Source: Bacteroidales bacterium (GTDB lineage Bacteria; Bacteroidota; Bacteroidia; Bacteroidales; F082). Taken from it: a DNA stretch of 64,000 nucleotides. The DNA lies in the NCBI GenBank assembly GCA_017531225.1, contig JAFXLL010000012.1, forward strand, positions 124,001 to 188,000, written 5' to 3'. Shown piece by piece: positions 17,245 to 24,748 of this stretch (positions are counted from its first letter, which is position 1; the number at the start of each line of letters is the position of its first letter). The notes beneath the pieces were generated by a model. It was given only the letters and a program-made list of their open reading frames with translations. It ran no database searches and was not told where the DNA came from. The translations under genes were made by a program, and so were the position numbers.

Positions 17245-18045
17245 TTAATGTATGTTTTCTAATTTTTTTCTTGCTTTGTCGGCCACCGCCTCGGTTTCCT
17301 TTAATGTAGCACTCTCGGGGTAAAGGTAGCGCAATGTGTTGTAGCGTTCAATACAAGCCTCGTAACGTTCCTTCTTCTTTTCAGGGATGCTGTTCTCGGC
17401 GTAGTCGTAATAAGCCTTTGCCATATTGCTGAGAATCTCCTCACGATGTTGGGTCGTTGGATATTTCTTCAGCATGTTTTCAAAACAGGTGATGGCTGCA
17501 TTGTAGTCCTCCATCCTGTAAAAGAGGACGCAAATCTTATAGTCTTTCTCTTCAAGCTTATTGTTCAGATCCTCCAACAATTTGCGGGCTCTTGCGACGC
17601 TGTCGCTTTGAGGGTAGTTCTCAATAAAAGTCTCAATGCTTGTGATGGCTTTGTAGGTGTTTTGCTGATCAAGGCTTGACTTAGGTGAGATCTGATAGCT
17701 GCAGTAAGCATTCATGAAAGCAGCTGTTTGAGCGTAACTCGAGAAAGGGTAGTTGGTGACGAACTTGTTGAAATAATAGGCAGCGATTTCGAAATCGTTG
17801 GTCAGATAGTAGCACATAGCCGTACGATAAGTGATCATCTCGCCTTTCGGTGTACTACGGAAGGCGTTTCCCAACAGGTCGAAAAGCTGCAGCGCATGGT
17901 TGTAGTCCTTGCGGTCATAGTAATCCATGGCCACTTCATACTTCATCTCGTTGTCGGTACTCTTCAAAATACGGTCGAACTCACCGCACGAACTGAGTGC
18001 GATGAGAACGAAACATGCCAATGTCAAAAACCTATTTTTCATCAA
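17245..18045 (-). CDS. bamD: outer membrane assembly lipoprotein BamD
   Basis: The 266-residue lipoprotein has a signal peptide ending in a lipobox (LIALSSC, Cys20). Several TPR-like helical pairs follow (YEVAMDYYDRKDYNHALQLF; AAYYFNKFVTNYPFSSYA; ITCFENMLKKYPTTQHREEI), as in BamD/YfiO of the Bam complex that inserts beta-barrel proteins. The opening CGEFDRILKSTDNEMKYE is typical of Bacteroidota BamD. It heads the minus-strand operon bamD - rpoZ-like - porD-like - recN. A -7 element lies at 18050-18057, giving almost no leader. Confidence 0.95.
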   Translation of the reverse strand: MMKNRFLTLACFVLIALSSCGEFDRILKSTDNEMKYEVAMDYYDRKDYNHALQLFDLLGNAFRSTPKGEMITYRTAMCYYLTNDFEIAAYYFNKFVTNYPFSSYAQTAAFMNAYCSYQISPKSSLDQQNTYKAITSIETFIENYPQSDSVARARKLLEDLNNKLEEKDYKICVLFYRMEDYNAAITCFENMLKKYPTTQHREEILSNMAKAYYDYAENSIPEKKKERYEACIERYNTLRYLYPESATLKETEAVADKARKKLENIH

Positions 18046-18049
18046 GCTG

Positions 18050-18057
18050 CAAAATTA
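18050..18057 (-). promoter_or_regulatory. -7 element of the bamD operon
   Basis: Read on the minus strand this is TAATTTTG, a TAnnTTTG match five bases from the BamD start codon. The resulting transcript would be nearly leaderless. Confidence 0.6.
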
Positions 18058-18086
18058 CACTTTTTTTAGCTATCTATTGTTATTTT

Positions 18087-20618
18087 TTATTTAACAATAA
18101 ATCTCTTCATAAATTGTTGTCCGTCACATTCGATTCTGACGAAATAAATTCCAGATTCAATGTTCGAGACGTTGATTTCCAGTGAGTTGTTCACTTCTCT
18201 AACGATCTGTCCTTGGATGTTGATGATTTGGACATCAAGACTGGTGAAGCCGTCCAAGCCATCAATGTGGAGTGTTGAAGAGGCGGGATTCGGGTAAACT
18301 GACACATGGTCGCTTTCGGTTTCACTGACGTTGGTGTTGTCGAGAACAGTAAAGCTTACCGATGCGGAAGCGGTTCCCTCTCCATCGCTGACTGTCACGG
18401 TGTAAGTGAAGTCGCCTGCTTCAGTAGCCCTGAATACCGGAGCCTGGGCGTTGGCGTCGTCGAGGTTGTCGGCCGGAGCCCATGAATAGGAGTATTGGCC
18501 TGAACCGCCAGAGGGGAATGCACGCAACGTATTGGTCTCTCCAATGGCAATCTCTTCATGTTCAACGGTTACGATCACTTCAAGGGGTGCGCTTACACCG
18601 AGGCAATGTACGTGAGCTGCCCAACCGTCTCTGTTGACGCTGCTGTCAGAAGTGAATTTGAAGGTCAAAGCACCTTGAGCATTGGTGGCTGTCACTGTTC
18701 CAGGAGTATTTCCGCCGCTGTATTGTCCAATCTGTTGTGCCGATGTTGAAGTGCCATCGTAGATGTAGAGGAAGTCATAGTTGCTTTCAGTGTCAAAGGA
18801 TTGGAATTCTACTTCGATGATACCGCCTTCGGTGGCCGGCAGGAATGTCATTGTAAAATCTCTGCTGTTGCCATAGGATGAGCTTGGGCCGCCATCGTCG
18901 TAGAACATGGCGTCGCAGGTGGTTACGGTACCATTCTGCATATTATAGGCCTCCACTACCGAGATGTAGTTAGGCATATACTTGGTGTCGCTCTCGCCGT
19001 CAGCATTGGTCACTGTGAGGCGCACGCCAAAAGTGCCGGCTTCGTTATAGGTCACTGTGGGATTTGTCGCTGTAGATGTTGCCGGTGTGCCGCCTTCAAA
19101 CTCCCAGTCCCAGCTCACGAGCTGTGCACCCCATGAGTTGTCAGTGAAATGCACGGAACCGCCGATTGACACTGCTGTTGCGTCAACGGTGAAGTCGGCA
19201 ACGATGCCATCAAGAGCCACGAGATCTGCTTGGATTGTGACAGCCTCTCCGTCAGCCACTGTCACCTGTGTCTCGTATGCCTGATAGCCATTCTTGGTGA
19301 TTCTCACATTGTAAGTGCCACCTTTGACAGGACGGTGGAAATCGCCACCGGGAAGCTGTGTTGACACTGTTGAATACTGGTCATCGTGACCCACCAAAGT
19401 GATGGTTGCACCGCCGATCGGAGCTTTTGACTCTGCATCGACCACGATGCCGTGGATGCCATTTAAGCACTGATTTGCAAAGGTAAAGATGGAGTTTTTG
19501 TTGTAGTTCCAGAATGTAGGCATTTGGCTGGCGCTGGGGCATTTGGTGTTCGAACATTCAATGGTGAGTTCGCGGCACTGCCTGTAGCCGTTCATATAAT
19601 CCTGACGGCCGCCACCGATCATGTACCACTGGGCGCCGTTGGTGATACCGTTGTTATAGTCGGTCATATAGCTTGAACTCATCTGGTGAGTGAGGTCGGC
19701 ATATTCATGTGAAATGAGCTGGTACCAGGCGTCATCGGCATGGAGCGTGTAGGTGTTGTCCCAAGGATAGTTCATCACCTCAGCACCGCCGTGATAGTTG
19801 GCGCCCATCACAAAGTTGTTTTCTTCTGCGAGCTGCATAAACCATTCGGTTTCTTGTGCATAGGGGTTTCCGTCAGGATGCGCACTGCCGTGAGGATCAG
19901 CATAGTTGCGGTTCATATCTACGCCATTGGCGTTGTAACGGGTGGCACCGTTTACGTTGCTGTTGCCGCCGTGGTATGTGCCATCGGGGTTGGCGTTGGG
20001 GCAGATATACATGTCGATGTTATCAAGAATATTGGCACATTCCGGAAGCGTAGGATTCTCAAGGAGATAGTCAATAAAGCGGAGCATCAGCATCCAACCA
20101 GTGGTCTCATCACCATGAATAGTGGAGGTGTAGAGGAATTTTGGCTTGCCGTCGCCATTGCCGTTGTTAATACGGGCAACCAGGATCTTGCGGTTGCTGG
20201 GCAGCGTGCCAAGGGTAAGAATTTCGCACTTGTCAGGATGGTCAGTGGCGAACTGGTACATCATGGCCTCGTATGCTTCGTATGTTGGGTATTGATCCCA
20301 GTCGTATGCGGCGCGGTTGCTGCCGTTCCACATCTCAGCTTCCTCAAGCATGGAGGGAGGAGTTTGGAGTGTGATATCATATCCCATTTTTTGGAATGCG
20401 GCGAATTCATTGTTGTTGGCGTAAGCCGTCACCACATTGCCGTCGACACGGTCAACCGAAATCGTATGGGCGATTTGTTGCAAGTTGTCGTTACCGTTCA
20501 ATTCAAAGGTGAAGTAATACTCATTGCGTTGTTGCATGAGCTGATTCAAGTCAGTCTTTTGTGCAGTAAGTCCTACGGTAACTAGTAGGAGCAGTGCAAG
20601 GATAAAGCTTTTTTTCAT
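18087..20618 (-). CDS. T9SS-secreted M14 zinc carboxypeptidase with PKD and CUB domains
   Basis: The 843-residue protein has a signal peptide (MKKSFILALLLLVTVGLTA before Q). An M14 peptidase domain spans about 105-380. Zinc ligands are seen in IHGDETTGW (about 166) and in the His of ANYHGGAEV (about 275). NPDG and VDMNRNY (about 232) and the catalytic Glu of ELTIECSN (about 351) complete the site. A carboxypeptidase-regulatory domain (about 390-470), a PKD domain (470-555), a CUB-like domain (565-680) and a second PKD-like domain (680-770) follow. The type A T9SS sorting domain (VSVYPNPASSTLHID ... ECDGQQFMKRFIV) closes it. The layout resembles the surface carboxypeptidase CPG70 of Porphyromonas. 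It probably trims C-terminal residues from peptides outside the cell. Its start shares one base with the dapA stop (TAATG). Confidence 0.93.
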   Translation of the reverse strand: MKKSFILALLLLVTVGLTAQKTDLNQLMQQRNEYYFTFELNGNDNLQQIAHTISVDRVDGNVVTAYANNNEFAAFQKMGYDITLQTPPSMLEEAEMWNGSNRAAYDWDQYPTYEAYEAMMYQFATDHPDKCEILTLGTLPSNRKILVARINNGNGDGKPKFLYTSTIHGDETTGWMLMLRFIDYLLENPTLPECANILDNIDMYICPNANPDGTYHGGNSNVNGATRYNANGVDMNRNYADPHGSAHPDGNPYAQETEWFMQLAEENNFVMGANYHGGAEVMNYPWDNTYTLHADDAWYQLISHEYADLTHQMSSSYMTDYNNGITNGAQWYMIGGGRQDYMNGYRQCRELTIECSNTKCPSASQMPTFWNYNKNSIFTFANQCLNGIHGIVVDAESKAPIGGATITLVGHDDQYSTVSTQLPGGDFHRPVKGGTYNVRITKNGYQAYETQVTVADGEAVTIQADLVALDGIVADFTVDATAVSIGGSVHFTDNSWGAQLVSWDWEFEGGTPATSTATNPTVTYNEAGTFGVRLTVTNADGESDTKYMPNYISVVEAYNMQNGTVTTCDAMFYDDGGPSSSYGNSRDFTMTFLPATEGGIIEVEFQSFDTESNYDFLYIYDGTSTSAQQIGQYSGGNTPGTVTATNAQGALTFKFTSDSSVNRDGWAAHVHCLGVSAPLEVIVTVEHEEIAIGETNTLRAFPSGGSGQYSYSWAPADNLDDANAQAPVFRATEAGDFTYTVTVSDGEGTASASVSFTVLDNTNVSETESDHVSVYPNPASSTLHIDGLDGFTSLDVQIINIQGQIVREVNNSLEINVSNIESGIYFVRIECDGQQFMKRFIVK

Positions 20619-21508
20619 TAAAGTAGTATTTTTATTATGTTATTGTATTCGTTTTCAATATCTTGCTGAACTTTTTCCGAGGCGGGAACCAGAGGCAGGC
20701 GCAACACGTTCTTGCAAAGCCCCATCAGGCTCATCAAACATTTGATGCCGGCGGGATTGCCGTCGGCGAAGATGAGCTGGTTCATGCGTAACATGGAATA
20801 ATGCAACTTCAGTGCCACTTCCGTTTGGCCTTCCTTCATGGCGTTCATCATCTTAGCGAAAGGCTTTGTGTAAGCATTGGCTGCTACTGAGATGACGCCT
20901 TGTGCGCCCAGTGCCATCAAAGGTTGGGTGATGCCATCGTCACCTGAGAGCACGTCAAAGTCGACGGGTTTGTCGCGAAGAATCTCCATAATCTGCTGCA
21001 GGTTGCCAGAGGCTTCCTTGACAGCCACGATATTGGGATGTTGGGCCAGTTCCACACTGGTAGAAGCTTGCAGGTTCACGCCTACACGGCCGGGCACGTT
21101 GTAGAGGATGACGGGAACCGGACTGGCGTCGGCGATAGCCTCAAAGTGGGCCTTCATGCCCCGTTGGTTGGGCTTGTTGTAGTATGGCACCACGCTCAGG
21201 ATCCCGTCAATGCCCGTAAAATCTTGGGCTTTGATTTGGTCAATAACGTTCTGTGTATTGTTGCCGCCCATCCCGAGCAATACGGGTAGGCGTTGGGCGT
21301 TGGCTTTCAGAATGGCGCTGACCACTTGCTTTTTCTCCTCAGCGGTGAGGGTTGGGGCTTCGGAAGTGGTTCCGAGGGCCACCAAAAAATCGGCTCCCCC
21401 GTTGATGACATGGTTGACGATACGCTCCAGCGCCACGAAGTCGACGGATTTATCGTCGTTGAATGGCGTGATGAGCGCAATGCCTGTACCTTTGAATATG
21501 TTTTTCAT
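20618..21508 (-). CDS. dapA: 4-hydroxy-tetrahydrodipicolinate synthase DapA
   Basis: The 296-residue class I aldolase of lysine/diaminopimelate synthesis condenses pyruvate with aspartate semialdehyde. Key features are GTTSEAPTLTAEEK near residue 45, the proton-relay Tyr in ILYNVPGRVGVN (about 134) and the Schiff-base Lys in VAVKEASGN (about 162). The closing GxxxGxxS-type segment GDDGITQPLMALGAQGVIS is also present. Its start overlaps the upstream gene's stop (ATGA at 21505-21508) and its stop overlaps the carboxypeptidase start. The three genes are therefore one translationally coupled unit, an odd pairing of a biosynthetic enzyme with a surface peptidase. Confidence 0.97.
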   Translation of the reverse strand: MKNIFKGTGIALITPFNDDKSVDFVALERIVNHVINGGADFLVALGTTSEAPTLTAEEKKQVVSAILKANAQRLPVLLGMGGNNTQNVIDQIKAQDFTGIDGILSVVPYYNKPNQRGMKAHFEAIADASPVPVILYNVPGRVGVNLQASTSVELAQHPNIVAVKEASGNLQQIMEILRDKPVDFDVLSGDDGITQPLMALGAQGVISVAANAYTKPFAKMMNAMKEGQTEVALKLHYSMLRMNQLIFADGNPAGIKCLMSLMGLCKNVLRLPLVPASEKVQQDIENEYNNIIKILL

Positions 21509-22038
21509 TTTCCTGTGAGTGCTTGAAGATAGTTGTATAAAGCTTCTATGTCTTTGTTAAGGTTGGAGTTGCCTTCGTTGCTGAGAATGAGGTCGTAGAT
21601 ACCGTAGTGGCTGCTTTTAGTGAAACTCACTCTGAAATGGGCTAGAGGTAGGGTGGCTAAGTAATCGCTGATGTCGATGTGTTTTTTAGCCATGTTGATG
21701 AGAATGTTGGTCATGGGGAGTTTTCGGATTTCTTCTTGTTTGTCAGCCTTGAGCACTTTCATGAATCCGAAATCCTTGGTGGTCACCTCGCAGTATTGGT
21801 CGCTCAGCAGTACGTCGTTTGACGCATTGTTGGTGATGATGACAAACCTTATCCTATTGACACCGAAGACTTTTTTGAATTGTTCTTCGAGGATGCGCAC
21901 TTGTTCCTTGTCGAGATCTTCAAGGATGACGATAAAGGATGAAAGTCGCTCAAAATCAGGCATCTTACATCCCTTTTTCTCAGCGATGAATTGGTCGATG
22001 GAGCGGTTTAGGATTCGATATCTCAGTTTTTCGAACAT
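21505..22038 (-). CDS. conserved Bacteroidota protein, DUF6913-like
   Basis: The 177-residue cytoplasmic protein has no signal or membrane segment (MFEKLRYRILNRSIDQFIAE ... LSNEGNSNLNKDIEALYNYL). It resembles the small DUF6913 family of Bacteroidota, whose genes tend to sit beside dapA or ligA; the function is unknown. Residues about 28-75 look like an alternating strand-helix fold (FIVILEDLDKEQVRILEEQF, IRFVIITNN). It is the first gene of the dapA unit, transcribed from the -7 element at 22078-22085. Confidence 0.7.
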   Translation of the reverse strand: MFEKLRYRILNRSIDQFIAEKKGCKMPDFERLSSFIVILEDLDKEQVRILEEQFKKVFGVNRIRFVIITNNASNDVLLSDQYCEVTTKDFGFMKVLKADKQEEIRKLPMTNILINMAKKHIDISDYLATLPLAHFRVSFTKSSHYGIYDLILSNEGNSNLNKDIEALYNYLQALTGK

Positions 22039-22077
22039 GGTGATCCGACGAAGTATAGCTTTAAATTAAAAATTTTG

Positions 22078-22085
22078 CAAAAGTA
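22078..22085 (-). promoter_or_regulatory. -7 element of the DUF6913-dapA-carboxypeptidase operon
   Basis: The minus-strand sequence TACTTTTG fits TAnnTTTG. It lies about 40 bases before the first start codon and is divergent from the element at 22108-22115. Confidence 0.6.
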
Positions 22086-22107
22086 ACGAATTACTCCTAT
22101 TTAATAT

Positions 22108-22115
22108 TATTTTTG
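22108..22115 (+). promoter_or_regulatory. -7 element of the MBL hydrolase gene
   Basis: TATTTTTG lies 16 bases before the ATG at 22131. It overlaps a possible TTG start at 22113 and so rules that start out. Confidence 0.65.
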
Positions 22116-22130
22116 CGCAAAAATTTCACT

Positions 22131-22901
22131 ATGCAAATTACGGTATTAGGCAGTGGAACCTCACAAGGTGTGCCTGTAATCGGGTGCCAATGTCCTGTGT
22201 GTCAGTCAAAAGATCCTCGTGACAAGAGGACTCGGACCTCTATTTTGATTCGCACAGAAAAGGTCACGGTGGCCGTTGATGCAGGTCCAGATTTCCGTCA
22301 ACAGATGTTGCGTGAGGGGATCAGCCACTTGGATGCGGTGTTCATTACCCATGAGCATAAGGATCATATTGGTGGACTTGACGATGTGAGGCCCTATATC
22401 TTCAGTCAAGGCAACAAACCGATGCCTTTGTATGTCGGCAAAACGGCCTTACCGGAGATTAAACGTGAGTTTTCCTACGCTTTCAAAGAGCATCTTTATC
22501 CTGGTGCACCCACTTTTGAGGTACATCTGATCAACGAGACCCCATTTACTTTTGGTGACCTCTATGTGGAGCCGATCAAGTTGAAACATTACACCCTTAC
22601 CAGCTATGCCTTTCGCATTGGCAAGTTTGCCTATGTCACTGATTTCAATGAGATTTCAAAGAAAGCCATGCAAAAGCTTCAAGGTGTTGAGTATCTGATT
22701 ATTGAGGCTTTGGGGTGGAATAGGCACTACTCTCATATCGATATAGAGCAGGCTGTTGAAATCGCTACTCGCTTGAAGGTGAAAAAAGCGTGGTTTACCC
22801 ACTGCAGTCATAGTATGGGCAAAGCTGTTGATGTTAATGCGCAACTTCCTGATAACATGATGCTTGCGTATGATGGATTGAATATTCTTATAAATGAATG
22901 A
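22131..22901 (+). CDS. MBL-fold metallo-hydrolase (PhnP/RNase Z-like)
   Basis: The 256-residue metallo-beta-lactamase fold enzyme starts MQITVLGSGTSQGVPVIGC. A CxCxxC-type insert (GCQCPVCQSKDPRDKRTRTS) is typical of the PhnP-like branch. The dinuclear metal site is seen in THEHKDHIGG (HxHxDH), the Asp of YVTDFNEI and the final THCSH. PhnP relatives open cyclic phosphodiesters; the substrate here cannot be told from sequence. The start is set by the promoter overlapping the only upstream alternative. It is followed by an 86-base gap with a separate promoter for the next gene. Confidence 0.9.
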   Translation: MQITVLGSGTSQGVPVIGCQCPVCQSKDPRDKRTRTSILIRTEKVTVAVDAGPDFRQQMLREGISHLDAVFITHEHKDHIGGLDDVRPYIFSQGNKPMPLYVGKTALPEIKREFSYAFKEHLYPGAPTFEVHLINETPFTFGDLYVEPIKLKHYTLTSYAFRIGKFAYVTDFNEISKKAMQKLQGVEYLIIEALGWNRHYSHIDIEQAVEIATRLKVKKAWFTHCSHSMGKAVDVNAQLPDNMMLAYDGLNILINE

Positions 22902-22955
22902 TTATTCTTTTTGAGAATATTTTTAATTATTAATACATATTATTGTAAAAATTCC

Positions 22956-22963
22956 TATTTTTG
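22956..22963 (+). promoter_or_regulatory. -7 element of the small HTH gene
   Basis: TATTTTTG lies 25 bases before the ATG at 22988. It overlaps a possible in-frame TTG at 22961, which it excludes as the start. Confidence 0.6.
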
Positions 22964-22987
22964 TGTCAATTTTTAAATTCGACACAG

Positions 22988-23260
22988 ATGGAAGAAGGTA
23001 AAATTCATGTTGGCGACATGATTAGGAAAGAGCTTCGTGCCCAGGGAAGATCTGTTGCCTGGCTTTCGAGGACGATTTGTTTGGAACGATGTACCATCTA
23101 CAAGATTTTTGATCGTGATAATATTGACACTAAGTTACTTATGCGTCTTAGTATCCTGCTCAATCACGATTTTTTCGCTGATATTTCCACTTGTTTGTTT
23201 GAAAGTGGTTCCAAAATGTCAACAAAAACGGTTCCAAATAATCAACAAAAATTCTTTTAG
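22988..23260 (+). CDS. small XRE-like helix-turn-helix protein
   Basis: The 90-residue protein begins MEEGKIHVGDMIRKELRAQG. A helix-turn-helix spans about residues 22-45 (RSVAWLSRTICLERCTIYKI), then LLMRLSILLNHDFFADIS. This closely follows a family of short Bacteroidota DNA-binding proteins of the form IHIGxxIKxxLxxQxRSVxWxAxxLxCxRxNVYKIFxRxxID. Members are putative regulators with unknown targets. It is monocistronic with its own promoter; the last 25 residues are polar and probably disordered. It lies between genes of unrelated function, so its regulon cannot be guessed from context. Confidence 0.8.
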   Translation: MEEGKIHVGDMIRKELRAQGRSVAWLSRTICLERCTIYKIFDRDNIDTKLLMRLSILLNHDFFADISTCLFESGSKMSTKTVPNNQQKFF

Positions 23261-23343
23261 AGTATTACTTTTTTTTCAGTACTTTGCAAGTGGAATCAAA
23301 AACAAGTTAGTTGCATAACTAATGGTTCATTTGTATCTCGACC

Positions 23344-23385
23344 GACTGGATGCTGCAGTGATTGCCCCATCCAGTCATTTTTTTT
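23344..23385 (+). terminator. intrinsic terminator downstream of the HTH gene
   Basis: A perfect nine-base-pair stem (GACTGGATG at 23344-23352 with CATCCAGTC at 23368-23376) around a 15-base loop is followed by a run of eight T at 23378-23385. This is a textbook Rho-independent terminator on the plus strand, 84 bases past the HTH stop. It also lies about 60 bases outside the convergent HD gene. Confidence 0.8.
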
Positions 23386-23444
23386 GTGTGGAGGCAACTA
23401 TAAGTAGCGTTTTCCCCCAATATGTTACACCTTTTCTTGAAAAA

Positions 23445-24686
23445 TTATTTCCCGTTCAACTTCAGCTCCTTTGGATAGCAGATGAAATGTTTGATCACTG
23501 GTTGTGAGAGTACTGATATGTTGAGCTGGTCAGAGGCTATGCTGATATCTTTGATGGTGCCGTCTTTATACAATATGTTGATGGCCGATTTCTTTGGATG
23601 GTAGGCATGGTTCGACGAAGTGCCTTGCAACAGCATGAAGCTTGCCTCGTAAAGGGAGATGCCGTAACACTGAGCGATAGCGTGCAGTATGTCGTCCACA
23701 TAACTGGGATCAAAAGGCTCCTGTGAGAGCTCAATCTTGAACAAATGTCGGTTGATAAGGCGCCGGCATAGCTCGCTGAGCACGAAATCTTTATCATAGC
23801 TCCACAACTTCACGGCCGTCATCACGTCATAGTCATCGAGTTGAGCGAAAGCCTCCAAAACCTCATCCATGCTGTTGGATTCATCAAAATTTCCTTTGTG
23901 CTTTAGGAAGAAAGACAGCGCTGGTGTTGCAGGCAGGTCGCGCTCTTGGCTGATGAGTTTTGCACGCTTTAGGATCTCACGCAACATATATTCGGCGCTC
24001 AACACGGTCTTATGCATGTACACCTGCCAATACATAATGCGTCTCGATACCAAGAAACTCTCCACTGAATAGATGCCTTTCGCCTCAATGGCCAATTCGT
24101 TGCCAACTACCTCCATCATGTCCAAAAGACGCTCGGCGTTTACGTTACCTTCGGCCACACCGGTAAAGAAGCTGTCACGTTTCAGATAGTCGATGCGATC
24201 AACGTCCAGTTGGCTGGAAATGAGTTTACTAAGAAATCCTTTTTCGTATTGTCCCGTGAAAATCTTAATGGCTAAGTCAAGCTGTCCGTCATGAATCTCG
24301 TTGAACTTTTTCATCAGCAGCAGAGAAAGGTTCTCATGGGTGATGCCTGACACAATGCTATTTTCCAATGTGTGTGAGAATGGACCGTGACCGCTGTCGT
24401 GCAGCAGGATGGCCAATGATGCGGCTTCCAACTCCTCATCATTGATTTCATAGCCCTTGCCTCTCAGCAAATGGATGGCTCTGCGCATCAAATGCATGGC
24501 GCCTAAACTGTGGGCGAACCTGGTGTGGTTGGCGCCAGGATAGACCAAGTTGGTCAGGCTGACCTGTTTGATTCGTCTAAGACGTTGGAAATAAGGATGC
24601 TCGATGATGTCAAAATGCAGCTCGTCAGGGATGCTTACGAATCCGTAAATGGGATCGTTGACAATTTTCTTCTTGTTAGTTTTCAT
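23445..24686 (-). CDS. HD-domain phosphohydrolase (SAMHD1/dGTPase-like)
   Basis: The 413-residue protein has the HD metal site: His54 and His59 in ANHTRFAHSLG, His96-Asp97 in LLHDSGHGPFSH, and a later Asp in LDVDRIDYLKRDSF. The opening DPIYGFVSIPDELHFDIIEHPYFQRLRRIKQ is characteristic of the HD family related to dNTP triphosphohydrolases (COG1078). Such proteins hydrolyse nucleoside triphosphates or related phosphoesters; the exact substrate is unknown. It is transcribed alone from the element at 24691-24698, divergent from porX, with almost no leader. Confidence 0.92.
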   Translation of the reverse strand: MKTNKKKIVNDPIYGFVSIPDELHFDIIEHPYFQRLRRIKQVSLTNLVYPGANHTRFAHSLGAMHLMRRAIHLLRGKGYEINDEELEAASLAILLHDSGHGPFSHTLENSIVSGITHENLSLLLMKKFNEIHDGQLDLAIKIFTGQYEKGFLSKLISSQLDVDRIDYLKRDSFFTGVAEGNVNAERLLDMMEVVGNELAIEAKGIYSVESFLVSRRIMYWQVYMHKTVLSAEYMLREILKRAKLISQERDLPATPALSFFLKHKGNFDESNSMDEVLEAFAQLDDYDVMTAVKLWSYDKDFVLSELCRRLINRHLFKIELSQEPFDPSYVDDILHAIAQCYGISLYEASFMLLQGTSSNHAYHPKKSAINILYKDGTIKDISIASDQLNISVLSQPVIKHFICYPKELKLNGK

Positions 24687-24690
24687 GCCA

Positions 24691-24698
24691 CAAAATTA
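24691..24698 (-). promoter_or_regulatory. -7 element of the HD phosphohydrolase gene
   Basis: The minus-strand sequence TAATTTTG lies four bases from the start codon. With the plus-strand element at 24711-24718 it makes a compact divergent promoter in a 62-base gap. Confidence 0.6.
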
Positions 24699-24710
24699 CA
24701 ATATTATTGC

Positions 24711-24718
24711 TATCTTTG
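24711..24718 (+). promoter_or_regulatory. -7 element of porX
   Basis: TATCTTTG lies 30 bases before the PorX start codon, in the divergent gap shared with the HD gene. Confidence 0.7.
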
Positions 24719-24748
24719 CGTTAATCCATTAAAAATTGAATCTTAATT

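Noticed and set aside
18075-18099. TATTGTTA/TAACAATA inverted repeat at the end of the carboxypeptidase gene
   Set aside because: The stem is wholly A-T/T-A except one pair and overlaps the stop codon. No T-run follows on the minus strand, so it is too weak to call a terminator.
23322-23507. 61-codon open frame after the HTH gene
   Set aside because: It contains the intrinsic terminator and runs into the 3' end of the HD gene on the other strand, so it is not credible as a gene.
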